From the NCBI GenBank assembly GCA_026710945.1, contig JAPOQA010000020.1, positions 1-64,000 on the forward strand: a DNA stretch of 64,000 bases, in the 5' to 3' direction. Shown here piece after piece: positions 7,574 through 15,849 of this stretch (positions are counted from its first letter, which is position 1; each line of letters opens with the position of its first letter). A program made the translations under genes and the position numbers. Source of the stretch: Chloroflexota bacterium. GTDB lineage: Bacteria > Chloroflexota > UBA11872 > VXOZ01. Under the pieces are notes generated by a model. The model was not told the origin of the DNA, did no database searches, and worked only from the letters and a program-made list of their open reading frames with translations.

Positions 7574-9001
7574 TCATTCATTCGCAACCTTGTGGACGTA
7601 GCGCAGGATCTCCAATTCCAAGGCATCTCCCACTTCGCGATGCGCGTCAAGCACATTATTCTGATCGTAGGGATCGTCGGGGCGGTGGTAGAGTTCCGGC
7701 GCGGTGCGCTCCTGTCCGTTGAGAAAGTAGAGGTACCGCCACTCATGGTTTTGAATCGACCAGCAGCCCTGGTAGTGTCCTGAATACGCGTAGTCGCGAA
7801 TGCTGTCCGCCTCGCCGCGCAGCAGCGGCAGCACACTGGAGCCGTGCATGGGGATGTCTTTCCGCCCGATGGACAGATCTTGCGGAAAAGTGCCGGCAGT
7901 GCGGGGCCCGATGTACTCAAGCGGGAGCGGCGTAGGAATATCGAGCGCGTCCAGCACCGTCGGCATGAGGTCGGTGTGCTGCACGAGCGCCTCTACACGC
8001 GGCGGTGGCTCCGGGATGGACTCGCGCAGTTCCGCCGGGAGCTTGAGCACCCAGGGCACACGCACCAGTTCCTCGTAATTCCACGGGCGCGCCTTGCGCA
8101 CGATACCGTGCTCGCCGAACGGCTCGCCATGGTCGCTCGTCCACATGATCAAGGTATCGTCGTAGATGTCCAGGTCCCGAATGTGGTCGAGCAAAGTGCC
8201 CACCCACTTATCCACGAACGTCACTTCGCCCGCGTAGAGTTCGAGGGTGCGCTGGAGTTCCGCCGGCGTGATGTACCCCTCCACGGGACCCGGCACCGGA
8301 TCGATAAGCTCTTGGCCGCTATAGCCGGGTGTCTTGTACATGGACCAGAATGGCTCCGGTGGGTCCCACGGCTCATGGGGATCGAAGTAGTCCACCCACA
8401 GGAAGATCTTGTCGCGCACGCCTTTCTCTTTCACCGCGCCGTCCAGCCACTTCATAGCGGCTTTCGTTACCTGCGGCGCGAAGAACTCTTCCTCTTCCTT
8501 GAAGTGCGCGCGGTTGCGCAGGTACTGAACGTAGTACTCTTCCCAGAGGGCATCGCCCTGGTCACCCCGCAGCCGGTGCCAGAGGCTCAGGTCAACGGGT
8601 ACATCTTCCGTCACCCAGGGGTCGATAGAATTGCCGCGCACGAACTCGACCGTGCTGAAGCCCCGCCCGCAGTTGAAGACCGGCTTGTGCAGGTGGTAGG
8701 TATCGGTGATGAGCGCGGAGGTGTAGCCTTTGTCCCAAAGCACTTCCGCCAGCAAATAGTCGTCCAGCCTGAACGGCTGCCAGGGACGAAACGGAAAGTG
8801 CGTGCGGCCGGTCCAGAAAACGGTGCGCGCCGGCACCGTGGGCATGCTGTCGGCATAGGCGTGCAGGAAAGCCGTGCCGTCGGCGGCGAGACGCTCCAGG
8901 TTGGGCGTTGCCACCTTTGTGCCGTGGTAGTTGTAACAGAGCGGGTCCAGGCTGGTGTGGTCGGCGCGGAGACTATCGGTGCAGATGACGATGATGTTCA
9001 T
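7574..9001 (-). CDS. Sulfatase-family hydrolase with Thr at the nucleophile position
   Basis: A 475-residue member of the alkaline-phosphatase/sulfatase superfamily. It begins IIVICTDSLRADH (metal Asp9) and contains MWTSDHGEPFGEHG. The position that is Cys or Ser in sulfatases is Thr55: the segment reads PTVPARTVFWTGR instead of C-x-P-x-R-x4-TG. The rest of the motif is intact, including Arg59 and TG. Thr cannot become formylglycine; Thr is the nucleophile in superfamily members such as lipoteichoic acid synthase and nucleotide pyrophosphatases, so a phosphodiesterase or phosphotransferase role is possible. There is no signal peptide. It sits between two binding-protein genes, as the Cys-type sulfatase does. 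Confidence 0.88.
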   Translation of the reverse strand: MNIIVICTDSLRADHTSLDPLCYNYHGTKVATPNLERLAADGTAFLHAYADSMPTVPARTVFWTGRTHFPFRPWQPFRLDDYLLAEVLWDKGYTSALITDTYHLHKPVFNCGRGFSTVEFVRGNSIDPWVTEDVPVDLSLWHRLRGDQGDALWEEYYVQYLRNRAHFKEEEEFFAPQVTKAAMKWLDGAVKEKGVRDKIFLWVDYFDPHEPWDPPEPFWSMYKTPGYSGQELIDPVPGPVEGYITPAELQRTLELYAGEVTFVDKWVGTLLDHIRDLDIYDDTLIMWTSDHGEPFGEHGIVRKARPWNYEELVRVPWVLKLPAELRESIPEPPPRVEALVQHTDLMPTVLDALDIPTPLPLEYIGPRTAGTFPQDLSIGRKDIPMHGSSVLPLLRGEADSIRDYAYSGHYQGCWSIQNHEWRYLYFLNGQERTAPELYHRPDDPYDQNNVLDAHREVGDALELEILRYVHKVANE

Positions 9002-9182
9002 GGAAGACGGTATTCCTCACTGCGTATCCGGGACGGTGGATCACATCGGCACACTGCGCGGGCGCCAAACGCTATCCAGTCATGCCGAGCGTAGCGCCGT
9101 CACTGCGCAGCCCTGTCATTCTTGTAAGTGTTGCGTTTGTCGTTGACAGAATTCTCTACCCACAAGACTGTGTTGGCAGCTA

Positions 9183-9297
9183 ATGTCATTCCGAGCGCAG
9201 CGAGGAATCTAGAGTCCCTCCTAAGAACGGTGCTTCAGGGAGGCATTCTAGATTCCGCGCTCGTAGCAATACCCCGCTCCACCTCGATCGGAATTGT
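9183..9297. repeat. Long inverted-repeat element, truncated copy
   Basis: The left arm matches the other copies (CATTCCGAGCGCAGCGAGGA), and the inner right arm (TAGATTCCGCGCTCGTAGCA) is present. The outer right arm degenerates (CCACCTCGATCGGAATTG) and runs directly into a 70-base-type repeat unit. Confidence 0.6.
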
Positions 9298-9354
9298 AAG
9301 TGTTGACTAATTCGTTGACAGAATCTCCTGTCCACTAGACAGCGTTGACACATT

Positions 9355-9471
9355 ATGTCATTCCGAGCGCAGCGAGGAATCTAGGGTTCATGTCGAGCGT
9401 GTTTATTAGGCTCAGTGCTGTAGATTCCGCGCTCTTAGCGACACTGCGCTGCGCTCCGTTCGGAATGACAT
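9355..9471. repeat. Long inverted-repeat element, copy B
   Basis: The arms begin ATGTCATTCCGAGCGCAGCG and end CGCTCCGTTCGGAATGACAT. The tail shared with copies A and C (AATCTGTCAA, TACCTGACAT, AGGAATGAC) follows to about 9555. Confidence 0.75.
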
Positions 9472-9650
9472 GTGTGTGGGGCATGCAGGGCGAATAGTCT
9501 CCAGGTTCCTACCGTCAAATCTGTCAACAAATTACCTGACATCTACAGGAATGACAAACACCTCCTCGCGTCTGGGCAAGCCGCTCACAAGCCTACGCCT
9601 TGTCCGACATGCTCATACCCCTGTACGACACATGTAAATGGCATCGGCTC

Positions 9651-11027
9651 CTACAGGAACTCCGCCCACTTGTCCAGGATGGCCTGGACTTCCGCTTCCT
9701 TCTGCGCGATCGCCTCTTCCGGCGTCACGGCGCGCGTGGAGGCGTTCACCCACATGGTGCGGTCGACGCCGATGATCTCGTCGTTACCGGGGATCACCGG
9801 CACCCACTTGGCTACCTTGAGCTCTTCCATGATGGGAATGGCATGGGGCGAGGCCCCTCGGAACTCATCGGACTGCGCGATGGATTCCAGCGCCGGGATG
9901 AGACCGAGTCCCGCCGCCCACTCAAGCTGGCTCTCTTTGCCCATGAGGTGCTCGATGAACCGGAAGGCCTGGTCCTGGTGTCCGCCGACTTGCGGCATGG
10001 CGAGCGTCCAGCCGCCCTGATAGTTCGTCCGCAGTCCTCCTTCAGGAATCGGCAGACCGCCCACGCCCCACTCCACAGGCACGCCCCAGTTCTGGTAGCG
10101 CCGCGTGGTGCCGCCAGTATGGATCATCATCGAGACACGTCCGACAGTGAAGTGGTCGTTGCGCGCCGGATTCGCGTTGCCGAGCGCCTCGGTGATACCC
10201 TCCAGACCGCCCTGCAAGTCAAGCAAGCCCAGCATGAACTTGAGGGCCTCGATTCCCATTTCGTTATTGAAGTTCGGCTTGCGGTTGTCGGGCGTCAAGT
10301 ACTCGCCGCCGAGCTGCCAGAAGTAGATGTACCACTGCAGGAAATGCGGCGGATTGCCGAACGTGGGGGTGAACCCGATGCGTTCCACCGCGTCGCCGCT
10401 GGTCTTGTAGAGCCGCGTAATCGCGGACTCTAGCTCATCCCAGGTACCCACCGGCTCCTCAGGGTCCAGGCCAATCTCGATGAAGTGCTCCTCATTCCAA
10501 TGGAACGCGCGACCGTCCGTATGCAAGGGCACGGCGTAGACCTTGCCCTTCCACGTCACGTCCTCACGGAGCTTGGGCCAAAAGTCTTCCCACACGAATA
10601 CGCTGGACGTATTCACGCGCGGGGTGAGGTCAGCCAAAAAGCCCGGCGCGGAGAGCTGACCGGCCAAGTAGCGGTCCATGTAGAAGACCTCAGGCGGTGA
10701 ACCGGCAGCCGCCGCGGTGATGAACTTTTCCTTAGCCGCCAAGCCGATGGGGATGGGCAGGACCTCGACGTTGACGTCTTCGTTCTGTTCGCGGAACCGC
10801 TCCACGATGTTGTAGCCGAGCCCGTCCGGCGTGGCAAAGCCGCTGTAGGCCCAGAAGCTAATGGTCACCGGCTCCGCTGGGGCCGGCGCGGACTCTTCCG
10901 CAGCCGGGGCATCGCCTTCACTCGAGGGCGCGGCCGCGGGCACCGCGCCGCACGCGGCCAGCGCGATCCCTCCACTCATCACGCCAGTGGCTGCAAACAG
11001 CCTTCTGCGAGAAACAAGAGCCGCCAT
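9651..11027 (-). CDS. Extracellular solute-binding lipoprotein (ABC family 1)
   Basis: Third binding protein, 458 residues. The start at 11027 is supported by AGGAGG 6 bases upstream. The N-terminus carries RRR at 7-9 and a lipobox ALAAC (Cys26), then an Ala/Pro/Glu linker. It is clearly paralogous to the protein at 2342: both share FYMDRYLAGQLSAPGF, the GGEYLTPDN segment and WVPVIPGNDEIIG near the C-terminus. It is the most upstream gene of the binding-protein/sulfatase series, but the 649-base repeat region after it makes a single transcript with the next gene unlikely. Ligand unknown. Confidence 0.9.
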   Translation of the reverse strand: MAALVSRRRLFAATGVMSGGIALAACGAVPAAAPSSEGDAPAAEESAPAPAEPVTISFWAYSGFATPDGLGYNIVERFREQNEDVNVEVLPIPIGLAAKEKFITAAAAGSPPEVFYMDRYLAGQLSAPGFLADLTPRVNTSSVFVWEDFWPKLREDVTWKGKVYAVPLHTDGRAFHWNEEHFIEIGLDPEEPVGTWDELESAITRLYKTSGDAVERIGFTPTFGNPPHFLQWYIYFWQLGGEYLTPDNRKPNFNNEMGIEALKFMLGLLDLQGGLEGITEALGNANPARNDHFTVGRVSMMIHTGGTTRRYQNWGVPVEWGVGGLPIPEGGLRTNYQGGWTLAMPQVGGHQDQAFRFIEHLMGKESQLEWAAGLGLIPALESIAQSDEFRGASPHAIPIMEELKVAKWVPVIPGNDEIIGVDRTMWVNASTRAVTPEEAIAQKEAEVQAILDKWAEFL

Positions 11028-11299
11028 GGTGATCCTCCTAGTCTAGAGGCACAAAACACCTACCGAGTATCTTGAAATCATATACGCACTCGGTAAGTTT
11101 GTCTACACTTTTAGAAGTGATTATGTAGTTACAGGGGAAGGAAGATTGGCCCTCTGGCAAGCGGCTCTGTATTCTGGTCGGAGGCACGAGGTTTACGTGT
11201 CGACGCGAGCTCTAAGCGTAAGGAAGAACCCATTTCCGGTGCCGCCCAAACACAGTCGATTGGCCTGGGACCGGACTGTGTCCACCTTGAACTCGCTGC

Positions 11300-11872
11300 T
11301 CAAAAGGGCAAGTTGAATGCGAAGAGTTCCCCCAGAATTGCCCAGATGCTGCTGTAGATCGCGCCCACCCAGAAGATGCCGTTCAGAGTGGTGCCGATAA
11401 CGACCAAGGAATACGCGCGCCTTCCCGTAATTCCCATAAGCCAGATGAGCGGCACGCCCGCCATGGTGGGGCCGGAGAACGTATAGACCAGAAGAACCAT
11501 GAGATCGCGCCGTCTCTCAGACGCATAGACGAAGTTACGAATCCTCTGCAGACGTTCGGCTTTAGCGCGTATCCAGTCAGAGAAATCGAGCTCGAGCATG
11601 AGCAGGTAGAGGAGCGCGCCGTTGAGGACGATCATCACCAAAATGGTAGCGGCGGTGGCAACGAACGGATTGAATCGCAGTATCAAATAATTGGAGAAGA
11701 GCGTGACGATGATATCGATGGACGGCCAGAGCACAAGCGTCACGAGCCGTCTCAGGTATTTCCTCACCGTGAGTCGATTGACTTTGCGCGGCGAGACGCG
11801 GTTGATAGCTGTCGCCAGGCGATCGGCGGATTCCTGGCGATTGGGTGGCGGCTCTAGTGCTGTAGCTGCCAT
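11300..11872 (-). CDS. Small polytopic membrane protein, function unknown
   Basis: A 190-residue protein with a basic, probably cytoplasmic N-terminus (1-42) and four predicted membrane segments at about 43-66, 70-93, 124-147 and 153-178, separated by a charged loop (100-123). The second pair contains FSGPTMAGVP and a Gly-rich helix, faintly like small multidrug-export proteins, but I do not claim that family. GGAAG lies upstream of the ATG at 11872. It follows the glutamate-synthase-like operon on the same strand after a 172-base AT-rich gap, so joint regulation is uncertain. Confidence 0.65.
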   Translation of the reverse strand: MAATALEPPPNRQESADRLATAINRVSPRKVNRLTVRKYLRRLVTLVLWPSIDIIVTLFSNYLILRFNPFVATAATILVMIVLNGALLYLLMLELDFSDWIRAKAERLQRIRNFVYASERRRDLMVLLVYTFSGPTMAGVPLIWLMGITGRRAYSLVVIGTTLNGIFWVGAIYSSIWAILGELFAFNLPF

Positions 11873-12044
11873 AGCTTTCTTCCGTCCACTTACTCAGTGA
11901 CATATGCATGTGCAGGGTTGCAGCGGTGTCTTGAATCCAGTGTAATTCATATCTTTAATAAGTTCAAACAATTTAATGCAAGATTGTAATTCGTATCGCA
12001 TATACACGCACAATCACAATATTCATTCTTAAGATGAATTTGCA

Positions 12045-13343
12045 TCAACGCCCAACCACGGTATCCATGCCCACCAACGGGACGTTGGTGATCAGCGAGG
12101 CCTCAAGACTCAGGGCGCGAAGATCCTCAGCTTCCAGATCGTGCACGTTGGCTTTGCCGCACGCCCGCGCCAGCAGTTGAATCTCTTGCGTCAAGCTGGC
12201 GATGAAGTTCGCGAGGTGCTGCGCCGCGTCCTCGAAACCCGGCAGGTCGGCGATTACTTCGGGCGCGGCGACGTCGTGTCCGTCACCGTCCACGGTGGAA
12301 GAGTCTCCGTCTGTTGCCGGACCGTCCTGCGCCCCTTGCGCCATGATGTGCTGAGCCCAAGGTTCCAAGGAAACAAGCGCGGCGGTGCCAATCGAAACGG
12401 CATCCACACCCAGCGCCAGCGCCTTGGCAACATCAGCGCCGCTGCGAATGCCCCCGCAGAGTATCAAGTTGACCTCATCTTCCAGTCCCAGTTCCTCCAG
12501 GGCGCGCCGCGCCTGGCAGACCGCCGCGATCCCGGGCACCCCGGTGTGCTCATTCAGGATTGCCGGGCCGGTAGACGCACCGGCTTCCATCCCCTCGACG
12601 GTCACAATATCCGCGCCTGCTTTCGCTGCCAGCAGGACGTCGTCGTAGACGTGCGCGGCACTGATCTTGACGATGACGGGCACCTGCCAGTCAGTTGCTT
12701 CCCGCAACTCCTCCACTTTCTTCGGCAGGTCATCCGACCCTACCCAGTCGGGGTGCCGCGTCGGCGAGTGAGAAAGCCGTGAATAGGCGGTCTCTTTGAC
12801 AGACGACAGGCCCGTGCCGCGGCTATTCCGGTCGAGCATGCCGATACTCGGACTCACTCCCCGCACACTGACAAGCTCTATGACGTCGGCCTGCAAGAGA
12901 TGCCGCGGCCTAAAGCCGATGCGGTTTGGCAGCACCTCATAGGAGAGGAGCTTCGCAAACTGACGCTCCGCTGCCAACATGCCGCCATGTCCGGCGGTGT
13001 AGAGAATGCCGGCTCGCGCGGCCCCATACGCCAGCGCGGCCCGCACCGCGGGCGGCAGCAACTTGGCGCCCATGCCGGCAATGGTCACCGGCGTACTGAG
13101 CACAAGCGGTTGCGCGGCAAAGCGCGTCCCGAGGGTAGTGGTAGTGGTGCATTGCTCGTAGAATGCTTCCAGCGGCACGCGGCTTAGTGAGCACGGGATC
13201 AACGAAAGATCGTCAAAGGTTGGAAGGTCCCGGGAGCGTACGGAACGCCCTACACGGAAACGCCCGGTTTCAGCCTTCTCTTGTATTTCAGCGTCCAAGT
13301 GCGCGGAATGGGTCGCACCGTCAGTGTTCTCCAGCGAATCCAT
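12045..13343 (-). CDS. Glutamate synthase FMN-domain-like protein lacking the Fe-S motif
   Basis: Homologous to the FMN-binding barrel of glutamate synthase large subunit and of GlxD/MgsC-type proteins. From the ATG at 13343 it has 432 residues; that start follows the previous stop by 8 bases, with GGAGG upstream. The barrel is recognisable from GRSVRSRDLPTFDDL near the N-terminus, VPVIVKISAAHV, GADIVTVEGMEAG and the flavin-binding CGGIRSGADVAKALALG with VSIGTAAL. After VSIGTAAL, where the family normally carries the Cys cluster that binds 3Fe-4S, there is instead a Gly/Asp/Ser-rich, cysteine-free stretch. Electron transfer must therefore differ from glutamate synthase. Last gene of a three-gene operon; substrate unknown. 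Confidence 0.85.
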   Translation of the reverse strand: MDSLENTDGATHSAHLDAEIQEKAETGRFRVGRSVRSRDLPTFDDLSLIPCSLSRVPLEAFYEQCTTTTTLGTRFAAQPLVLSTPVTIAGMGAKLLPPAVRAALAYGAARAGILYTAGHGGMLAAERQFAKLLSYEVLPNRIGFRPRHLLQADVIELVSVRGVSPSIGMLDRNSRGTGLSSVKETAYSRLSHSPTRHPDWVGSDDLPKKVEELREATDWQVPVIVKISAAHVYDDVLLAAKAGADIVTVEGMEAGASTGPAILNEHTGVPGIAAVCQARRALEELGLEDEVNLILCGGIRSGADVAKALALGVDAVSIGTAALVSLEPWAQHIMAQGAQDGPATDGDSSTVDGDGHDVAAPEVIADLPGFEDAAQHLANFIASLTQEIQLLARACGKANVHDLEAEDLRALSLEASLITNVPLVGMDTVVGR

Positions 13344-13351
13344 AACTGGCT

Positions 13352-14032
13352 CTAACCTCCGGTACTTAGGACGCTCTCCGTATTTCCGGCGCCAGTGTCG
13401 CCGGCGCAAAACTTACGGAATTGGCGCCCGTGCGACAGGCCGGCTGCGGCGACAGTCTCTGCGAGGTAGGTGCGCTCTTCCGGCGTCGGCTCTGTTTCCA
13501 TTACACCTTCGCCAAGCTGCTTTACTGCTCCCGCCACAAAGATGCGGCCGCCGTTCATGCCGTGACCCAGCCGTTCGCCGGCGTTGCCGCAAACGATGAG
13601 GTCACCGAGGTGCATCATGAAGCCGCTCATGTAGCCCACGTTTCCCCCTACTATCACCATACCATCAACCATCCCGATTCCGGTGCGCGCGGCCGCATTT
13701 CCGTGCACGCACACCATGCCGCCGTGAATGGCGGCGCCTGTGGCATTGCCCGCGTGCCCGCTCACGACAACACTCCCGCTTTGCAGGCCTTCGCCCGTGC
13801 TCCACCCGGCGCTGCCATGTACCTCGACAGTAGGCCCGTCCCCCATGGCGCCGCAGTAAAAGCCCACACTGCCCGCAAAGATGAGGTGCACAGGTTGCAA
13901 CAACGCCACCCCGAGACTGTGCCGACCCCGCGGGTCGTACACGTGGATGTCGCGCTCGCCTTGCTCGATCGCGCGCCGAATGAGCTGGTTTACTTCTCGC
14001 GTGGAGCTATCAACAGCTTCAATAAAGAACAT
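13352..14032 (-). CDS. GXGXG-domain protein (glutamate synthase alpha-subunit domain 3-like)
   Basis: A 226-residue stand-alone version of the glutamate synthase C-terminal right-handed beta-helix, as in GlxC/MgsB-type subunits. Repeated Gly-rich turns are visible: HGSAGWSTGEGLQSG, VSGHAGNATGAAIHGG, VHGNAAARTGIGMVDG, VGGNVGYMSG and CGNAGERLGHGMNGG. In the family this domain is structural and links the amidotransferase and FMN domains. Here it lies between separate genes for those two, in the order amidotransferase, GXGXG, FMN domain, with gaps of 9 and 8 bases. Co-transcription and complex formation are strongly implied. Confidence 0.88.
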   Translation of the reverse strand: MFFIEAVDSSTREVNQLIRRAIEQGERDIHVYDPRGRHSLGVALLQPVHLIFAGSVGFYCGAMGDGPTVEVHGSAGWSTGEGLQSGSVVVSGHAGNATGAAIHGGMVCVHGNAAARTGIGMVDGMVIVGGNVGYMSGFMMHLGDLIVCGNAGERLGHGMNGGRIFVAGAVKQLGEGVMETEPTPEERTYLAETVAAAGLSHGRQFRKFCAGDTGAGNTESVLSTGG

Positions 14033-14041
14033 CGCTGCGTT

Positions 14042-14998
14042 CTAAGGTAAGGTTGTCTGTTCAGAATGATCCACAGTAAGCGGGGATCGTATAGTCCAAA
14101 CGTGCACTTCTTTGGCGTCGGGCTCCCAGGTGACCAGGTCTTGTTCGAGTCCCTCGCAGACGGCGGCGGCTTCCGAGCTAACTACCACGAATTCATCGGT
14201 CTCGGCAATGACCAGCGGCCGCGCACCCATAAAGTCTTTGGCTGCGCCAAGCTCCTTTTCAGTGGCTACGACATAGGCATACGTGCCGTCGAGCGCGTCC
14301 AGAGAGGCGCGCATCGCGTCCTCGAGTGAAGCCCCCTGCTCCATTTCCATGGCGAGGAACGTGCCGATGAGTTCCGCGTCGTTCGTGGTAAAGAAGCGCT
14401 GACCATGTGACTCGTACTTGCGGCGCAGCTTATGGTAGTTCGTGATCTGCCCGGCGTGCGCCACCGCCACATCCGGACGCGGGCGCGCCCAAAATGGCTG
14501 CGAATGGCTCATGTCTACCCTACTTTCAGTAGCGAGACGGGCCTGGCCGATCATGTGGGTACCTCGTATCGTGGAGAGAGCGTACTGTTCTTCAAGATGG
14601 TCGATGGAGCCTACGTCTTTGAAAATGCTGAGACGCCGGCCGACGCTGAAACACTCAACGCCGCCGATCTCGCTGACGCTCTCCACGACGTCGACGACGC
14701 CATATACGTCTTCGACGGTATTGAGCACGAGACTCAGGGTATGGCCCACCATGCGAGACTTGACCACATTGGCCTTGCGGCCCACGCGCCGCACGACGCG
14801 CCCGCCCAGTGTGCGCACGTCATCGCCCTCGATCTTCACGACTACCAGCACTTGGCCGCGCACCTCCGGCATAAAGAATGCGGCCCCGGTAGAATCTGGC
14901 GCGTGCGGCGAAAGCGAACGCAGCATCCTGAGCGCGATACGACCGATCGGCGCATAGCCTTCGCCAGCGCGATCGAGGTAGCCTACGACCCCATACAC
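14042..14998 (-). CDS. Class II glutamine amidotransferase-like protein, probably inactive as a glutaminase
   Basis: A 318-residue N-terminal-nucleophile-fold protein like the glutaminase part of glutamate synthase (GlxB/MgsA type). Family members begin Met-Cys-Gly, the Cys becoming the N-terminal nucleophile; here the GTG start at 14998 is followed by Tyr2, giving MYGVVGYLD. A second key site is also changed: the usual HNGxI reads HAGQI, with Ala182 in place of the oxyanion-hole Asn. The fold is otherwise kept (GQARLATES at 151-159, then FTTNDAELIG). Glutamine hydrolysis is therefore unlikely. First gene of the three-gene operon. Its role may now be structural or ligand-binding. Confidence 0.82.
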   Translation of the reverse strand: MYGVVGYLDRAGEGYAPIGRIALRMLRSLSPHAPDSTGAAFFMPEVRGQVLVVVKIEGDDVRTLGGRVVRRVGRKANVVKSRMVGHTLSLVLNTVEDVYGVVDVVESVSEIGGVECFSVGRRLSIFKDVGSIDHLEEQYALSTIRGTHMIGQARLATESRVDMSHSQPFWARPRPDVAVAHAGQITNYHKLRRKYESHGQRFFTTNDAELIGTFLAMEMEQGASLEDAMRASLDALDGTYAYVVATEKELGAAKDFMGARPLVIAETDEFVVVSSEAAAVCEGLEQDLVTWEPDAKEVHVWTIRSPLTVDHSEQTTLP

Positions 14999-15370
14999 GG
15001 TTTAGACCTCCCCCTCTATCATACGCCTAACGTCCGGATTGTACGCCCTGAACGCTCCATCCCCAACTTTGTCGAGGCACTAAACGCTCAAGTGGACAAC
15101 GTACCACATTGCGCGCCCACACTGGCCGCTAACGCAGGTTTCAAGCCTGTGCTCTCTTGGCATGGAAGTTTCCTTGAATATGCGCCGTTTCCACCCGCGA
15201 TCCCGCCACACTAGCCCCATGCCGGCCCTCAATCTAGCCTCCACCCGGGCGAGATGTCCATCCGATGTGCGGGCTTGATCGGTGCGCGTGGCGCACGCAG
15301 CACACGCCGCCTCACGATCCGTTCTAGTTTCCCATGCAGTGCCTGGCTGGGCAAACGCAACCTTGCCTGC

Positions 15371-15400
15371 TTGACCCTCCACTTAGGCGACACCTATAAT
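15371..15400 (+). promoter_or_regulatory. Sigma-70-type promoter upstream of tRNA-Thr
   Basis: TTGACC at 15371-15376 and TATAAT at 15395-15400 are separated by 18 bases, close to consensus. Transcription would begin near 15407, about 77 bases before the tRNA. Nothing else on the plus strand explains it. Confidence 0.6.
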
Positions 15401-15483
15401 TCAAGTGTACCCATTGGAGTGGTTGTCAACCCGAGTACGCGGAGTTCAAAGCCGCAACGGGGTTTGCCAGCCAAGAATTACCC

Positions 15484-15555
15484 GCCGACGTAGCTCAATG
15501 GCAGAGCAGCGGTTTTGTAAACCGCAGGCTATGGGTTCGAATCCCTTCGTCGGCT
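15484..15555 (+). tRNA. tRNA-Thr (anticodon TGT)
   Basis: The acceptor stem GCCGACG (15484-15490) pairs perfectly with CGTCGGC (15548-15554), with discriminator T at 15555. The D arm is GCTC...GAGC. The anticodon arm GCGGT-TTTGTAA-ACCGC puts TGT in the loop, reading ACA. The T loop is TTCGAAT, closed by GGG/CCC with one mismatched pair in the stem. CCA is not encoded. A good promoter lies 84 bases upstream. Confidence 0.96.
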
Positions 15556-15849
15556 CTGATTTAAGCAAATAGCGTCGCTCCCGGCGGCAAGAACTCACGA
15601 GGCCGACTCTCCCGTTCTGGCTGCGCCGTATTGGGAGAAAAAACTCTGCTTAGCCAAGACGGACAACCAGATAGACTTCCTCTTCCTGGGAAGAGGGAAC
15701 CTCTTCAGCGTTTAGGCCCAATTCCTCGTGTCCGTCTGCAATACGCAAGAGTCTCTTTGGGAGAAACAGCAGCGCAGGGAGCCGTAGCAGCACTTTGCTC
15801 GTGCATTCCACACCGCAGCTATCGCTACCAAGCCAAAGGGAGGTGAGAC
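15556..15849. other. Intergenic region after tRNA-Thr
   Basis: About 290 bases in which I see no gene. The last bases contain the GGGAGGT ribosome-binding site of the DUF3604 gene. Confidence 0.4.

Larger units (their letters stand above)
9002..9650. other. Repeat-filled intergenic region
   Basis: About 650 bases with no gene. It holds one truncated (9183-9297) and one full (9355-9471) long inverted repeat, plus two copies of the 70-base unit seen in tandem at 37892-38101 (around 9116-9185 and 9290-9357; marker AATTCGTTGACAGAATCTCC). Units and hairpins alternate, so this looks like an array built by repeated insertion or duplication. Confidence 0.65.

Noticed and set aside
6197-9094. Long plus-strand frames of 416-418 codons opposite a binding protein and a sulfatase
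   Set aside because: Antisense frames kept open by GC-rich third positions of the real genes; translations look random.
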